NCBI GenBank assembly: GCA_014529385.2
Contig: CM043957.1
Coordinates: 85,005,881-85,069,880 of the forward strand
Source of the DNA: Adiantum capillus-veneris
Lineage: Eukaryota > Streptophyta > Polypodiopsida > Polypodiales > Pteridaceae
Reading direction: 5' to 3'
DNA: 64,000 bases
Shown here: positions 23,218-34,130 of the stretch, one piece after another
Layout of the letters: each line of letters starts with the position of its first letter
Numbering within the stretch: position 1 is the first letter of the stretch
Program-made: the position numbers and the translations under genes
Notes under the pieces: generated by a model
The model's input: only the letters and a program-made list of their open reading frames with translations
Database searches by the model: none
Told to the model about the DNA's origin: nothing

Positions 23218-24600
23218 GAAGTGGTGGTTGGAGCAATAAAGCTAAAGCTCCCTCTATTTCAAGGCAGTGACACCTTGCTTGACATCATGCATTTTTTGGA
23301 AACAGGGGAATGCCCATCAGATTTAACAAAGGGACAAAAGCAATGGCTGACGCGGAAGGCCACAAGGTATTGACTCATCAATGACGGTTTGTACTGTAAG
23401 GGTAAGGACCAAATACTCAGGAAGGTCCCTCTCTCTCAGGAAATCGCTAGCTGTCACGACGGGGTTTGTGGTGGTCACTTTGCCCTAGACATAACAAGTA
23501 GGAAAATCTTGCAGGCACGCTTCATATGGCCTAGCCTCAACCGTGATGTACACCACTGGTGAAAAACGTGTAAGTTGTGTCAAAAGGCCGGCACTAGGTC
23601 ACTTATGCCTGAACCACAAACACCTATTCTCTCATATGGCCCATTTGAAAAATGGGGCATCGATGCCATTAGGCCATTACCTAGGGCCAACTCAGGAAAA
23701 TTCTACATTATCATGGGGGTCGACTACATGACTAGATGGGCAGAGGCTACAACCACCACTAGAATCACAGCGGTAGAGGTAGCTAAGTTTATCTATGAGC
23801 ACATATGCTGTAGGTTTGGCACACCTTTAGAGATTATCTCTGATAGAGGGCCAGGTTTCAGAGCAGACTTGGTAGGAGAATTAATCCAGAAACTGGGCAT
23901 TACAAGGAGGCACTCTTCACCATATTACCCTCAATGTAATGGCTTAGTTGAAAAGGTAAATGGAATGGTTTCTAAAATTATTACCAAGCAGGTAAACAAT
24001 CATCCTGGAGACTTGGATAAGTACCTACTACCAGCTTTATGGGCCTACAGAACTTCATTCCGTACATCCCTTGGATTCACATCGTATCATCTAGTATTTG
24101 GTAAGGAAGCAATCTTGCCCATTGAAGTGAAACTACAAAGTCTCAGAGTAATGACAAGCCAACTTCAACAACCCAACATGCATTTGAGAGATCACATCAT
24201 CGACTTGGAAAGACTGCAACTGGACAGAGAAGAAGCAATAAATTATTATGCAGCACAAGCAGAGCATAGACGGCTCAACTTTAACCAGCATCTCCGGCAA
24301 AAATAATTGAAGAAAGGAATGTTGGTGCTCCGCTACGACAATCACTTCGACACGCGCAAGGATAAGAAACTCCTACTCCGATGGGAAGGCCCTTTCAATA
24401 TCAGGAAAAAGTATGCCAATGGATGCTACCATCTTATGGAGGCTGATGGAAAACTTCATAAAACCAGGGTAAATGGTTGGCGACTTAAACCTTATTTTCT
24501 TTGATTTGACTAGGCTCCACATATTGACATTCCAGATGAGGACACACCATCAGCCGCCACCTCCGATGATAATGATCAAACAGATGAGCTAGAGACATGA
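23218..24600 (+). pseudogene. Integrase of element A
   Basis: Starts after the shared TAG. A second stop shared with B is TGA at 23371. The zinc-binding part is around ASCHDGVCGGHFA and KTCKLCQ, damaged by a 12-bp deletion near 23445 and a Cys-to-stop change at about 23561. The core has KWGIDAIRPLP, VDYMTRWAEA, ISDRGPGFRAD and CNGLVEKVNGM with D, D and E in place. VFGKEAILPIE and a C-terminal W-E-G-P-F domain follow. One TAA at 24304 splits the end. Confidence 0.88.
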
Positions 24601-24612
24601 ATGCCTCTAGCC

Positions 24613-24628
24613 AAAAGGGGAGGACTAA
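24613..24628 (+). promoter_or_regulatory. Polypurine tract of element A
   Basis: AAAAGGGGAGGACTAA immediately precedes the TGATGG start of the 3' LTR. Confidence 0.85.
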
Positions 24629-26613
24629 TGATGGGGGCTTTTCACAAGCCAGGTTCCCATACCCCTCTTCTCTCTTCCCCACCCCATGGAAACCCCCTCT
24701 TAGGGAGGGAGTGATAAAAGGCATTGAAAAAGTAAGAAAAAAAATAAAGTATGGGTATGTAAATAAGTGAGAAAGGTAAAATGGGCCACCCTCGGCCTGC
24801 GAGGCAGCCCATCCCCACCTTGGCTCCTTTTTCTTCACTATTGCCCCGCCGTGTGTCCCTTTTTCTTCTCTTCCACTCAAAAGGTAAACCCCCTCTCTCT
24901 TCCCCTTGTCCTTTCTCCTTTCTCTCTCCCCTCAAGCTACCCCACCCCTGTCCTTACTAATAATGCACCCTAACTCACATGCCACCTCTCCTATCTTCCA
25001 AAACAGTATAACCCACCCCCCTTTTCTCTCTCCTATCATATCCCATGACCCAAATACCCCCCCCCCCCCCCCTCTCACTAAAGGGTGCAATGTCTCTTGT
25101 CATGTAGCCAGATAACCTCCCCCACACTCACACATACTCAGTTTCACTGAAAAATGTGCCCACAGACCCATCCCCAGCTGGTGGTTACCTGATTTTTCTT
25201 ATGTTCACACACATCTGCACATAGATTCACCTCTGAATACACTCCCCTCTCTCCCCTCTTGTAATTACTTTATTCTCCATGTCACCTCTCCTTTCTCCAT
25301 TCACCCATCTCTCTCTCTTAGTCTCCTTCTCATGGGACTGCTGTTTTGGCACATATACACACAGCCAGACAAGTGGGGCCCACAGTCACATGGACTGTGT
25401 ATATAATGATTTCTTCATTTCTAAATTCTAGAATTTCTTCCCCCTCCTCCCCTATATAAAGAGGGGTCACCATCACACTAAGGACACACACACAACATCA
25501 CCAGAGAGTATAATATGCATTGTGTGTGCCCAACGCACACACACACCCCCACACCATCACCATCACCGCAGTCACCATGCTCGACTTGAGCATGACCTCT
25601 ACACCCTTGGGCTATGGAAGATGAAGGGTAGCTAAATGAAGGATGATGACTATAACCCTTGTGCGAGTCTTCACCATCAACTCCCACCTATCCGCCATGT
25701 GCTCTACCACTCTCTCCCTTCTCTTTCCCCTACCATATGCTCCCCATTTCATCGCCTTATTCTCTAAATAAAGCTTGAGGTTTTGTGAGTATGTTTCTTG
25801 CAATGTTTTCCCCATGTGAGGTGTGCGGAATCACCACCTAGCCCTGTGTTTGGAGTGAGCTTGTGTATGTGTGAAGGGTGTGCGGATTCGCCATCCTTCT
25901 GTGGTGCCTAAGTAGTAAGCCGCTATACTCTCTCTCTCTCTCTCTCTCTAACTTGATCTCATTCCCCTTCCTCTTCACCATTACTCCCAAGTATCCATCT
26001 CTCTTGGATGAAAACTTTGTTATGGTGGTGTGTTGTTTGCATCCTAACCGCTCAAAGCTAGGTGGTGCCCCCTGCTCGCTTTATCATGATAGGCTCGCAT
26101 TAGGAAAAGTTTGGACTCAAAAATGGGCTTTGTAAGAATTGTTTATGTCGCATAGTGGGGATCGGTAAATTTTTTGCAAATAAGATCCAAACTTGTCGGA
26201 GGTTGGATATTTAGAATCTACTCTTCAAATGCTATCTATTGATATATAGCATGCATGTATCGGACATTGCCTTCATGTAGATCTAGAAAAAGGTGATTTT
26301 AGATTACCATAACGGTAACAAAACCTGGCTGATTGAAAAAAAATGGCATAAATTTCATAGAAGTCATCCAAACTTTTCGGACCTTGGCTCTTTAGAATCC
26401 ATTTTTCAAGAACTTTCCAATGATAGGTCATATCATGGAGTTCTAAGCAATATTTAGAGGGGTCTACCGGGTTGCTTTCTTTTGTACAACTTTGATGATG
26501 TGGCACTCTTCAAAGGCCCAAAAATGAGTTCAAAATTTTCCTAATGAGGCGTGCCATTCAGTCCCCGGTGTTTTAGAGGCCGTCGGGGTTCGGGGTTTGC
26601 TTTGCTCCCGTCA
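24629..26613 (+). repeat. 3' LTR of element A, with an insert
   Basis: Matches the 5' LTR over its length once the 449-bp insert at 26098-26546 is removed (1536 bp versus 1534 bp). It carries the same TATA box and AATAAA as the 5' copy and a C-run of about 18 near 25058-25073. Differences from the 5' copy are scattered substitutions. Confidence 0.92.
26098..26546. mobile_element. MITE-like insertion in element A 3' LTR
   Basis: 449 bp absent from the three other LTRs of the family. Ends are inverted repeats: CATTAGGAAAAGTTTGGACT on the left and, reverse-complemented, CATTAGGAAAATTTTGAACT on the right (18 of 20 match). No target-site duplication is seen: the undisturbed LTR reads CTCGAGG and the insert splits it between CTCG and AGG. 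Inside, about 75 bp (26186-26255) recurs imperfectly at 26364-26440 in direct orientation. It has no credible coding frame; the 78-codon minus ORF has no known motif. Confidence 0.8.
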
Positions 26614-27700
26614 CCTGGTCTCCCCCTTGTGAATGCATATCAAAGTTCACTTGTGATCTTTCCTCAAATTCTTCAATAGGAGGTAAGATCTCATTCTTCT
26701 CTTCTCTCGTGCTATTCATTTGGTAACTCACCCTTTTAGCTTCGTTGGCATCACGGATTTGCTTCCACGGGTCATCTAGACCGTTACAATCCTTACCCAT
26801 TTCTACCTATGTTTAAAGCTGAAACCCCTCACTTGTCTCATCTGTTGTATTTGGCACTATGATAGGTTCTCTCCTAGACTCAGAGGCATTCGTGAGTCTC
26901 TCCTTCGTGTCTACTTGTTTCTCTAAAGTTGGTTTGATAGGGGTTGGAGATGGTACTTCATGCCAACTTGCAGGTTTACCGAGCGGGTTTTCGATCAAGG
27001 ATTGAGCTGTTTCAATCATCTTTCGACACATTTCCAACCTCTTTTTTTCTATTTTGACATATGGATAAGTCATCCATCTTTGCTCTTCGGTTTGGTTGTT
27101 TTTTAGTCTGGCTTCGTAGGCTTTTAAAAGTGTGTCTAACTGCTCATTTATATTTTTTGCCAACACTGATCCTTCACTTTTGGGTTCTCCTATTTCCTTG
27201 GGTGCTATGGTTGCCGTAGTGTGTGAGCTTCGACTAGCTAGATCCTCTAACCTCTCTAATCTATCCTTTGTGTGTCTTAAATCCTCGGAGAGATCCGTTT
27301 GCTCTCGTTCTCTCCTAGCTTTCATACGCGCCTTTCTAGCTTTCCAAGTGCTTCTCTGGTTTTTTATTTTTGAACTTGGGGCATCGGTTTTTGGCTCTTC
27401 AATTATGGGTTCGTTCGTCATTCTTTGAGCTTGGACTCGTGTCACTACCTGAATAGGTATTATTGTCTCGTTTTCTGACCCTCCACTGGAAGGCATTGCT
27501 TCCAACATGTTCAAGGTAGTTTTTGATCCTTTGCTCGGGTTCTTAGGGCAATCAAGAATCAAATGAGTAACTCCACACTCGGTGCAATATGCATGGACTC
27601 TAATGATTTCATCATGAGGACACTCTCTTATCCAATGGTCTCCACCACACTTGTAGAAGGGTCCCTTAGGCTGTTGAGGTGCTCCTTGAGCTCCTCTTTG
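26614..27700 (-). pseudogene. gag C-terminus and zinc knuckles of element G
   Basis: Nucleocapsid part of G. Two knuckles of the C-x2-C-x3-H-x4-C type lie at about 27560-27665: the first reads FYKCGGDHWIREC with its first Cys lost to Phe, the second CTECGVTHLILDC is complete. A charged 249-codon frame (27562-26813) follows, with a helical R-K-A-R-M-K-A-R-R-E-R stretch, then TAA and TAG stops. The frame from 26800 to 26614 runs into the border of element A in phase with the protease frame on the other side. The spacing C-x2-C-x3-H differs from the usual x4. Confidence 0.8.
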
Positions 27701-27829
27701 TTGGTATGCATGTCTCTACCCGCTCATGCTTCCGTTGGCTATAAACAACAATGTTCGTTCATCCAAGCTATATATTCCTTCTCGTGTTGCATGTGCAGCT
27801 GTTGGTGGTCATGTACTTCCTATCATGCT

Positions 27830-28250
27830 CTATGAGTCTGGCATTGAGGGTTCTTCCAGTGGATAATAGATAGGATTTGCAGCATATTCATTAGGATCTT
27901 TGTAATATGCATGCATAGGTACCAAAGCCTTCTCTTCTAGTTCGGTTACTGTTGGTGTGTATCTTATGTCAACTGGTTGTAATCCTAGTAGGGGTGGTTG
28001 TTGCGCCAACAATGCTTCTGGTCTTTCTACACTGCTTGATATCTAGGCATCGGTGGAAGTTGAGGAGATGCTACCTGAGCTTGGGGAGCATAAGGTCTCT
28101 CTCTCACATATCCTTTGCTATAATAACATTCCTCCGTCACATGGTTTGTCCATTTTTGTTCAATAGCACACCACTTTGGTTGTTTAGCCTGAGGTTCGTA
28201 CAGGTTAATCTTTTTTAGCACTTCCTCTACAAGCTACTCTTGGCTTACAA
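27830..28250 (-). pseudogene. gag middle region of element G
   Basis: Two frames (28221-28027 and 28012-27830), separated by a stop and a phase change near 28020. The first reads QPKWCAIEQKWTNHVTEECY, which resembles a further knuckle-like segment (C, H, C) found N-terminal to the main knuckles. The second is proline-rich (LAQQPPLLGLQPVD). They link the capsid-like core to the knuckles. Confidence 0.55.
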
Positions 28251-28425
28251 CTAATTCTCCTTTTGGTGCTGTCTTGGCGGACTTGCTTCCACTTTGTTGT
28301 GAGGATGAATCATCATCAAGATCCTTGAATTCACACTCCTTGTAGACCGCACAATTGTCTACAAGATAAAGAGCCTCCTTAGTTAACTCGTTTAACGTTG
28401 TTCTCCTCTTCATATGTAAGTCCTT

Positions 28426-28947
28426 CTAGAGATCTGCATTCCTTAGTCCTTGAATAAATATAAGCATAAGTTTGGACTGAGTTGGAAATTCTTCCACGGG
28501 ACAAAACTTAACATATCTTTTTAATTGTAGGGCTGCCTTTCGCACCGATTCCTCGTATTTCTGTTTGAATTTATGGATTTGTGAGACTGTCTTGTGAGCT
28601 ATCCCCCTTTGTGAGAATTCCTCAATAAACTCGTCAAACACCTCCTCCATATACTCAAAGTCTCTACGCTCCACAGAGTCAAACCAAGTAGCAGCGTCAT
28701 CCTCTAGGGTTAGTCCAAACCCTGAAAATTGGTTAGGGAAGTCTAACACCTCTTCAACTCTAATTACACGCACAAAGGCTGTTACATGATCTCTAGGATC
28801 TCTGTTTCCCGTGTATTTCTTGTTTACCCATTTTTGCACCTGAGAACGTCTAATTCTACGATGGTCTACAAATCTCATCATTGGATCTCCTCGTCCTAAT
28901 CGATATATCTCCTCTGTCCTTTGGTAGTGGGTAGGTTCCTCTCCCAA
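28426..28947 (-). pseudogene. gag capsid-like core of element G
   Basis: A 173-codon frame with the retrotransposon gag pattern: a charged N-terminus, VTAFVRVIRVEEVLDFPNQF, LTLEDDAATWFDSVERRDFE with the conserved Trp, then an F-x-E-F-I-E-E-F-S helix, a K-F-K-Q-K-Y-E-E-S-V-R segment and LKRYVKFCPVEEFPTQ. This resembles the retrotransposon gag domain that builds the particle. It is open over its full length but has lesions on both sides. Confidence 0.75.
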
Positions 28948-29007
28948 TGGTGCTCCTAAGCCATAATTTTTGACAGTTCTTGCAAGAGATGGTTCATCTC
29001 TTCGAAC

Positions 29008-30064
29008 TCATTCTTTGGGTGGTCTTCTAGGCTCTGTTGACCCTTGAGTTTTTTTATTACTCTCACCTTGATACCGTGAATAGTGTGGTGGTTCTTGTAA
29101 ATCCCTTAGCCCTCGTGCGGCTAGATAATCATCTCGGTTTCGGTCTTGTTTTAATGTTTCACTTTGTAGAAGCCATGCATGTAATGATGGTTGGGTTGCT
29201 GGTTGGTTTTGGTAGTTGAACGTTTGTTGCCGGGTAGAATGTGAGGTCATGTCATACTCTTTTGAAAAGGGATTTGTCAATTTTCTAGGGGTGTAGGTGG
29301 CTCTTGGCACTTCTTTTGGGGCATATGTTGATGCTTTTGGAATTGTTGCCTTTTCTACCTCCTTTGGGAGAATACGTTTGTATTCTCGCGCGTACCTATC
29401 AACAAAAACAATATCCTTCCCCATAGCAATTTCATAAGAGAATAAGTAAAGAACCTTTTCTTTACTTAATTCGTTTGGGTAGGGTTCTTTGCATCAAAAG
29501 TAGGAGACTATTTCCTCTCTCTCATGCTTGTAAATCCCCACATTCTCATTATAGGTAGAGATCTTGGTTGTTTTCTTATCATACATAAAAAGCGCTCCAG
29601 GTCGATCAATGTTTGGAGGCAGTTCCTAAGTTTCTGAAACCATTTTTCCTTTTGCCACATTATCTCCATATCTATTGTATTTCTCAGGGTTACTAACTAT
29701 CAGATAGTGGTTCCCCTTTTTGTCTCGGAATCTATCTCCATCATCATAGACTCGAATTATCTCCAATCTTTGAGCAGGCCTTTCTTCAATACAAATACAC
29801 TTGCGTCCTCGATAGTCAGAATAAACTAGGGCTCCCCTAGAGTTTGTTCCTTCTAAGAAGATTACAGTGAACTTGGAATCGTTCAAAGGATTTAGGGAGG
29901 TGCTTCTGTCTTGGCATTGGGCCTTCATTGGAGAAACCTCCTGGCTGTTGACTACCCATCATGAAGAAGTACTTGTCCGTTGAAGTATCAGTATCACTAC
30001 CCTCCTCAATAATCGGTGCTAGTGGATCTAACCTTGCCTGAGTTACACTCTCCTCGGTGGACAC
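29008..30064 (-). pseudogene. Long N-terminal gag region of element G
   Basis: The most 5' coding sequence after the leader. The ATG at 30064 starts MSTEESVTQARLDPLAPIIE. A frameshift near 29900 leads into 29928-29626, with an E-G-T-N-S-R-G-A-L-V-Y-S-D-Y-R-G-R segment. A stop and then another open part (29424-29008) follow, basic and Gln/Pro-rich. Its size (over 300 codons before the capsid core) is unusual for gypsy gag. No domain is recognised. Confidence 0.5.
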
Positions 30065-30550
30065 TAAGCTACCCTAATCACCTGCCACCTTTTGGTCTCT
30101 AAGAATGTGTCTTCCTGATCTTAAATTCATCAAACTTAGCAATGCACTTTAACCCAAATCCAACCACTCACCTGGCAAAGGATTAGTTTCCGCACAACTT
30201 CTTGCTTTGCCGCTGAATATACCTGTACACAAGCGTTTAATTTCCGCAATTGAATCAAAGCATTTAACCGCTAGAGGTGGTCTTAGTAATGATTGGTATA
30301 ACTGGAGGGTTAACCTCAACCACTACTTTATTTTATACACTTTTGATGTTCTGGATTAGGTCTGCTAATCTAGAACTGTACTTCCCTCGGATGTTGCTCA
30401 ATTTACATGGAAAGTCTTAATTCCATCTTTGCTCAGTCAAAAGGTCAAACAAGGTCCAATTTCACTTCTGAAAGAAGTTCTAGAACCTTCAAGTCAATTG
30501 GAACATCACCCTAGGTCCTTAGTCGAATTTTCACTTCACTAAGCCCTTGT
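30065..30550. other. Leader of element G, no feature recognised
   Basis: No ORF of interest. It is untranslated leader between the palindrome block and the first ATG of gag on the minus strand. Confidence 0.5.
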
Positions 30551-31415
30551 AGACATCCTACACGTAGGATGTCTCCTACCCTGTTTTGCCTGTTTTTTGC
30601 ACTATGGATTCCCCTTGATGTGCTGAGTCCACAGCTGTTTTTACTTTTTAATTTGGAAACCTATAAGCTGGTCAATGGATCAAAAATTTGTTTCAATGGA
30701 CTGATGTTGGTCTGACCAATCAAATCAACTCCAATCTGGACCAAAATTGACTAGGAGGCTTGCCTCAGGCTATAGAACACCCTGCTATGCCTATACTCAG
30801 TTTTTGGCTTCAATTTCATGCATTAGACATTCTACATGTAGTATGTTTAATTGCTCCAAATAGATTCAAATGCACAGAATATACTCCCCTTAGGGTGCTG
30901 ATCACTTTGGTATGCTCAAAATTAGGTTTGGAGTGCTAAATCACACAAAACACATCCTACGCGTAGGATGTCTATTTGGCCTGTATGACCCCAGACTTGA
31001 GCCAAAGCTTCCCCTTGATGTGAGCAACCCAATGCTATGCTTAAATTTTGGTTTGGATTTCAAAAGGCCCCAATTTTAGTTGTTCTAGCCCTTTTCAGTC
31101 AAAAATGCTTAAGTCTGCTTAAAACCGAATTTTCTCACCCAACTGAGGTGAAAACTTCCTCAGGTACTCAATAAATCATGCAGATCATGCTCATGCAGCC
31201 ATCCTATGTTTTGGTCTTAAAATAATGCCTTGGCACAATTTGGGTAGGATGTCTGGCAATTTCTGTCTATCTGGCCTTATCCTGTCAAGATATGGTCAAA
31301 TTTCCACTTTCCAGGTGAAAATAGGGTAAAACCTACCTTCTGAACACACTAGTCAACTCAAAATTTCAAAATTTCCACCAGATTAGCCTGTAGACATCCT
31401 ACGCGTAGGATGTCT
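30551..31415. repeat. Palindrome-bearing repeats, leader cluster (4 units)
   Basis: The same 24-nt palindrome as at 8.2-9.1 kb occurs at 30551-30574 (one mismatched central pair), 30835-30858 (decayed), 30950-30973 (one terminal change) and 31392-31415 (perfect). A half copy (GGGTAGGATGTC) is near 31243. Spacings are 284, 115 and 442 bp. Flanks share words such as TTCCCCTTGATGTG and TTTGGTTTGGATTTCAAA with one another and, more weakly, with the 8-kb cluster, in the same orientation. It lies in the leader between the primer site and gag. Confidence 0.9.
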
Positions 31416-31924
31416 CCTGGCTTAAAATTTAATTTTTTTCTAACAGAAATGCTCCTAATGCTCTGCAGCTCTCTCAAAAACACTCACAACAACTTTTGAA
31501 CTTCACTTTAGCTTTCAAACACTCTTTTGCGTCTTTTACAACCTTGTGATGAACCTAACAAAAAGTATAACATGCATGAAGTGCTCTAGATCATAAATCA
31601 TGATGTCCTACTTACCCTACTCCTACTCATCATGTGAAATGGTGATAATGATGTTTTGGTTGCTTCCTGGCCTCTCCAGACTCTCAAGCTCTCCTTTCAC
31701 AGCCTCTATCACTCCAACTCCTACTCTCAACTCAACTAATACCTAAAACTATCAAAGTCTACCTAAGTCGAAGGATCTAGGCCAGACACTCGCTCCCTAG
31801 ACTCCCTCTAAGACCTAGAGAGTCCTGCACCCTCTGATACTATCTAAATGTAAAACGAGACTCTAGCAAGCCAGAGAATCCCTATCCTCAAGGACTAGTC
31901 TCGGTTATCTACCTAGGGTTTTCG
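31416..31924. other. Leader of element G next to the primer site
   Basis: No ORF is recognised. On the minus strand this is the first 500 nt of leader after the primer-binding site. Confidence 0.5.
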
Positions 31925-31942
31925 TCCCCAGCAACGACGCCA
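31925..31942 (-). promoter_or_regulatory. tRNA-Asp-like primer-binding site of element G
   Basis: On the minus strand it reads TGGCGTCGTTGCTGGGGA. It differs at two positions from the complement of the plant tRNA-Asp 3' end (TGGCGCCGTTGCCGGGGA, as I recall it), a primer used by Athila-type elements. Both differences are C-to-T. It begins one base after the LTR. Confidence 0.85.
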
Positions 31943-31943
31943 A

Positions 31944-32704
31944 TGTTGGCGGATACGTCGCGACGAACGTCAGCATAGCAAGAACTCACCTAACAAGATT
32001 TGTTAGCTAAGGATGAAGCTCGACCTGCAGGCGCATGGAAGCAAGCATAAGGTGTCAATCTACACTCGAACAAATCTCGACTAATTCCTACAGAGGTCTC
32101 TAGCCAGTGTCTAAGCTACAGCCTTCAAGAGTGCATAAGAGGAGATTTCCTACAACGCTTTCAAGAGCCAAATACCCATCAAACGTTTTCAAAATGCCAC
32201 TGAACTTGAAGGAGACCTTACTAACACCAATAGGTCGCTCTCCCTAAGGTCTATGAACCAAAACCCCAACCCTAAACCCCAGCTTGAAAAACCAGACCGT
32301 ACGCCCGCAATGTAGGTATCAGCACGTAGCTCTCATCGGGGGCAACATGCTGCACTTCTCCGCACTCGATTCCGACCATTAGTGCGCGCGTAGTGTCAAA
32401 ATGAAACTCTCGCTCTCTCTCGTACACAGTACGCTCACTCACAGACAGAACTCTTTTAAAAATGACAAAGGTTTTTTTCATTAAGGTCAAAAGTGGTATA
32501 AATACCTTACAATCTCAAATCCTAAGGTTCCAATTTAACCATCTACTCAATCTAAATGTCAAAAATGGGATACAATCTGGAAAATTCTGTAAGCCCCAAT
32601 ATTTACAAAGGTGAAATGTCGGTTTTTCTCAATAAATGAATAATTACAACAAATAATATTCCGCCGAGAAGTCATTTTCCGGTGGGTGTGTCCAACTGCT
32701 AACA
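31944..32704 (-). repeat. 5' LTR of element G
   Basis: 761 bp. On the minus strand it runs TGTTAGCAG to GCCAACA, a short inverted terminal repeat with one mismatch. The first 422 bp match the partial 3' LTR at 4083-4504. The primer site directly inside its end fixes the orientation. Confidence 0.88.
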
Positions 32705-32893
32705 CCTCTACATAGCCTTCACATAAATAGTTTGTCCTCCACATAGCCTCCTTCACATGGGAAGGTGTATACCAAGGTCTCCTTCACATTGGAGTCTGGT
32801 GTATACCAAGGTCTCCTTTACATTGGAGTCCTTCACATAGCCTCCTTCACATTGGAGTCTGGTGTATACCAAGGTCTCCCACTGTAGATGAGA
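32705..32893. repeat. Short tandem repeats at the copia 3' end
   Basis: The block CTTCACATTGGAGTCTGGTG followed by TATACCAAGGTCTCC recurs three times in about 140 bp (32751-32890), together with partial CATAGCCTCC blocks. No coding sense is seen on either strand. Confidence 0.7.
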
Positions 32894-33520
32894 TCATGAC
32901 ACAATTTCCTTGTTGGCACTGGAAACTGCAACATACTTAGTCTGATTGTGGTGGAAGACAAAGTGTAATTTTGGAGACATGATCTCCAAGAGACTTCCGC
33001 TCATAAAAAACAAGAAAACATAGCCAAATATGGATCTTCTAGTGTCCACACAACCCGCATAATCAGAATTACTGTATCCAGCTATGGATGCATCATTATT
33101 CCCTAAGCGTAAGCACTTTGTGGATGAACCCTTGATGTATCTCAAGATATGCCTCACTACTTCCCAATGCTTTTTGCCTAGATTTTCCATATACCTACTA
33201 ACCACTCCCATTGCAAATGCAATGTCTGTTCATGTGCTAACTATGGCGTACATGAGACTGCCAACTGCCAAAGAATATGGCACCTTTTCCATATCTACCT
33301 TTTCAGCATCCGACTTGGGACAATCGTTTTTGCTAAGTTTTATACATGCTACCATTGGGGTACTCAATGATTTCCCCCCTTGCATGTTAAAACGTTGCAA
33401 GACCTTGTAAATATACTCTTCTTGTGATAGTTCAAGTATTCCATCTCTCTTGATACACATACCAAGAAAGTGATGTGTATTGCCCAAATATTTCATTGCA
33501 AAGAAGTGCAATCTCATCTT
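32894..33520 (-). pseudogene. RT end and RNase H of the copia element
   Basis: 33517-33230 contains the RT thumb and connection: KYLGNTHHFLGMCIKRDGIL, LSQEEYIYKVLQRFNM and PYSLAVGSLMYAIVST. 33211-32894 carries on with the R-Y-I-K-G-S start, GYSNSDYAGCVDTRRSIFGY (RNase H Asp region) and a degraded K-Y-V-A-V-S-S-A-N-K-E-I end. One short shift or stop lies between the two parts. The C-terminal end is missing. Confidence 0.88.
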
Positions 33521-34130
33521 TTGATTTCCCGGCTATAAGAATAACATCCACATACGAGATTAGAATGATGAAGGAACCATCATTCAACATTCTTGTGTAC
33601 AGGGAGTGATCCTCTTGGCTGTGTATATAACCTTGGGATTGAATGTACTTATCAAATTTGATGTACCACTACCTTGAGCCTTGCTTTAGTCCATACAAAG
33701 CTTTCTTGAGCCTATACACCAGTTCTACCCTTGTGGGCTTCTTAGCCTTTATCTCAAAACCTTATGGCTACATCATGTAGACATCTTCTTCAAGATCCCC
33801 ATGAAGAAACATTGTATTCACATCCATTTGGACCAATTCCATGTCCTCAGTGGCAGGTGCAGTGTAGTCATCTTGACCACTAGAGAAAAGATCTCATTGA
33901 AATCTATGCATTTCTTCTGCTTGAATCCTTTAGCAACCAATCTAGCCTTATATTTAGGCTCGCTATCTTTTGCTATGTACTTTTCCTTGTACACCCATTT
34001 GCAAGGCAATGCTTGTTTACCGTCTGCTAACTCTGTCAATTTACAACTTTCAGTGGTTAAAATTGAGTTATACTCAAATTTCATAGCATGCTCCACTTCA
34101 TGCTATCTTCCATCTGAATAGCTTCTTTGT
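33521..34130 (-). pseudogene. Reverse transcriptase of the copia element
   Basis: 34096-33818 shows the copia RT start: a C-K-W-V-Y-K-E-K-Y segment and KARLVAKGFKQKKCIDFNEI with its F-N-E-I-F-S-L-V strand. Downstream sequence on the same strand, through stops and frameshifts, gives the L-K-Q-G-S-R-like region and the Y-V-D-V-I-like box near 33540-33560. It polymerises DNA from the element RNA in intact relatives. Confidence 0.85.

Larger units (their letters stand above)
16991..26613 (+). mobile_element. Tat-like Ty3/gypsy element A, nested in G
   Basis: A 9.6-kb plus-strand element, including a 449-bp insert in its 3' LTR. The LTRs are 16991-18524 and 24629-26613. A probable 4-bp target duplication is CCTA (16987-16990) and CCTG (26614-26617), one mismatch. 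The internal order is primer site, small ORF, gag with zinc knuckle, protease, RT, RNase H, archaeal-type RNase H and integrase, then a polypurine tract. The second RNase H is a hallmark of the plant Tat lineage. It is close to element B at 53552-62814 but more decayed. Confidence 0.93.

Noticed and set aside
26273-26506. 78-codon minus ORF inside the MITE-like insert
   Set aside because: No motif, and the insert has internal direct repeats and terminal inverted repeats typical of noncoding elements.
31925-31942. tRNA-Asp gene fragment
   Set aside because: Only 18 nt match, placed exactly inside an LTR, so it is a primer-binding site.
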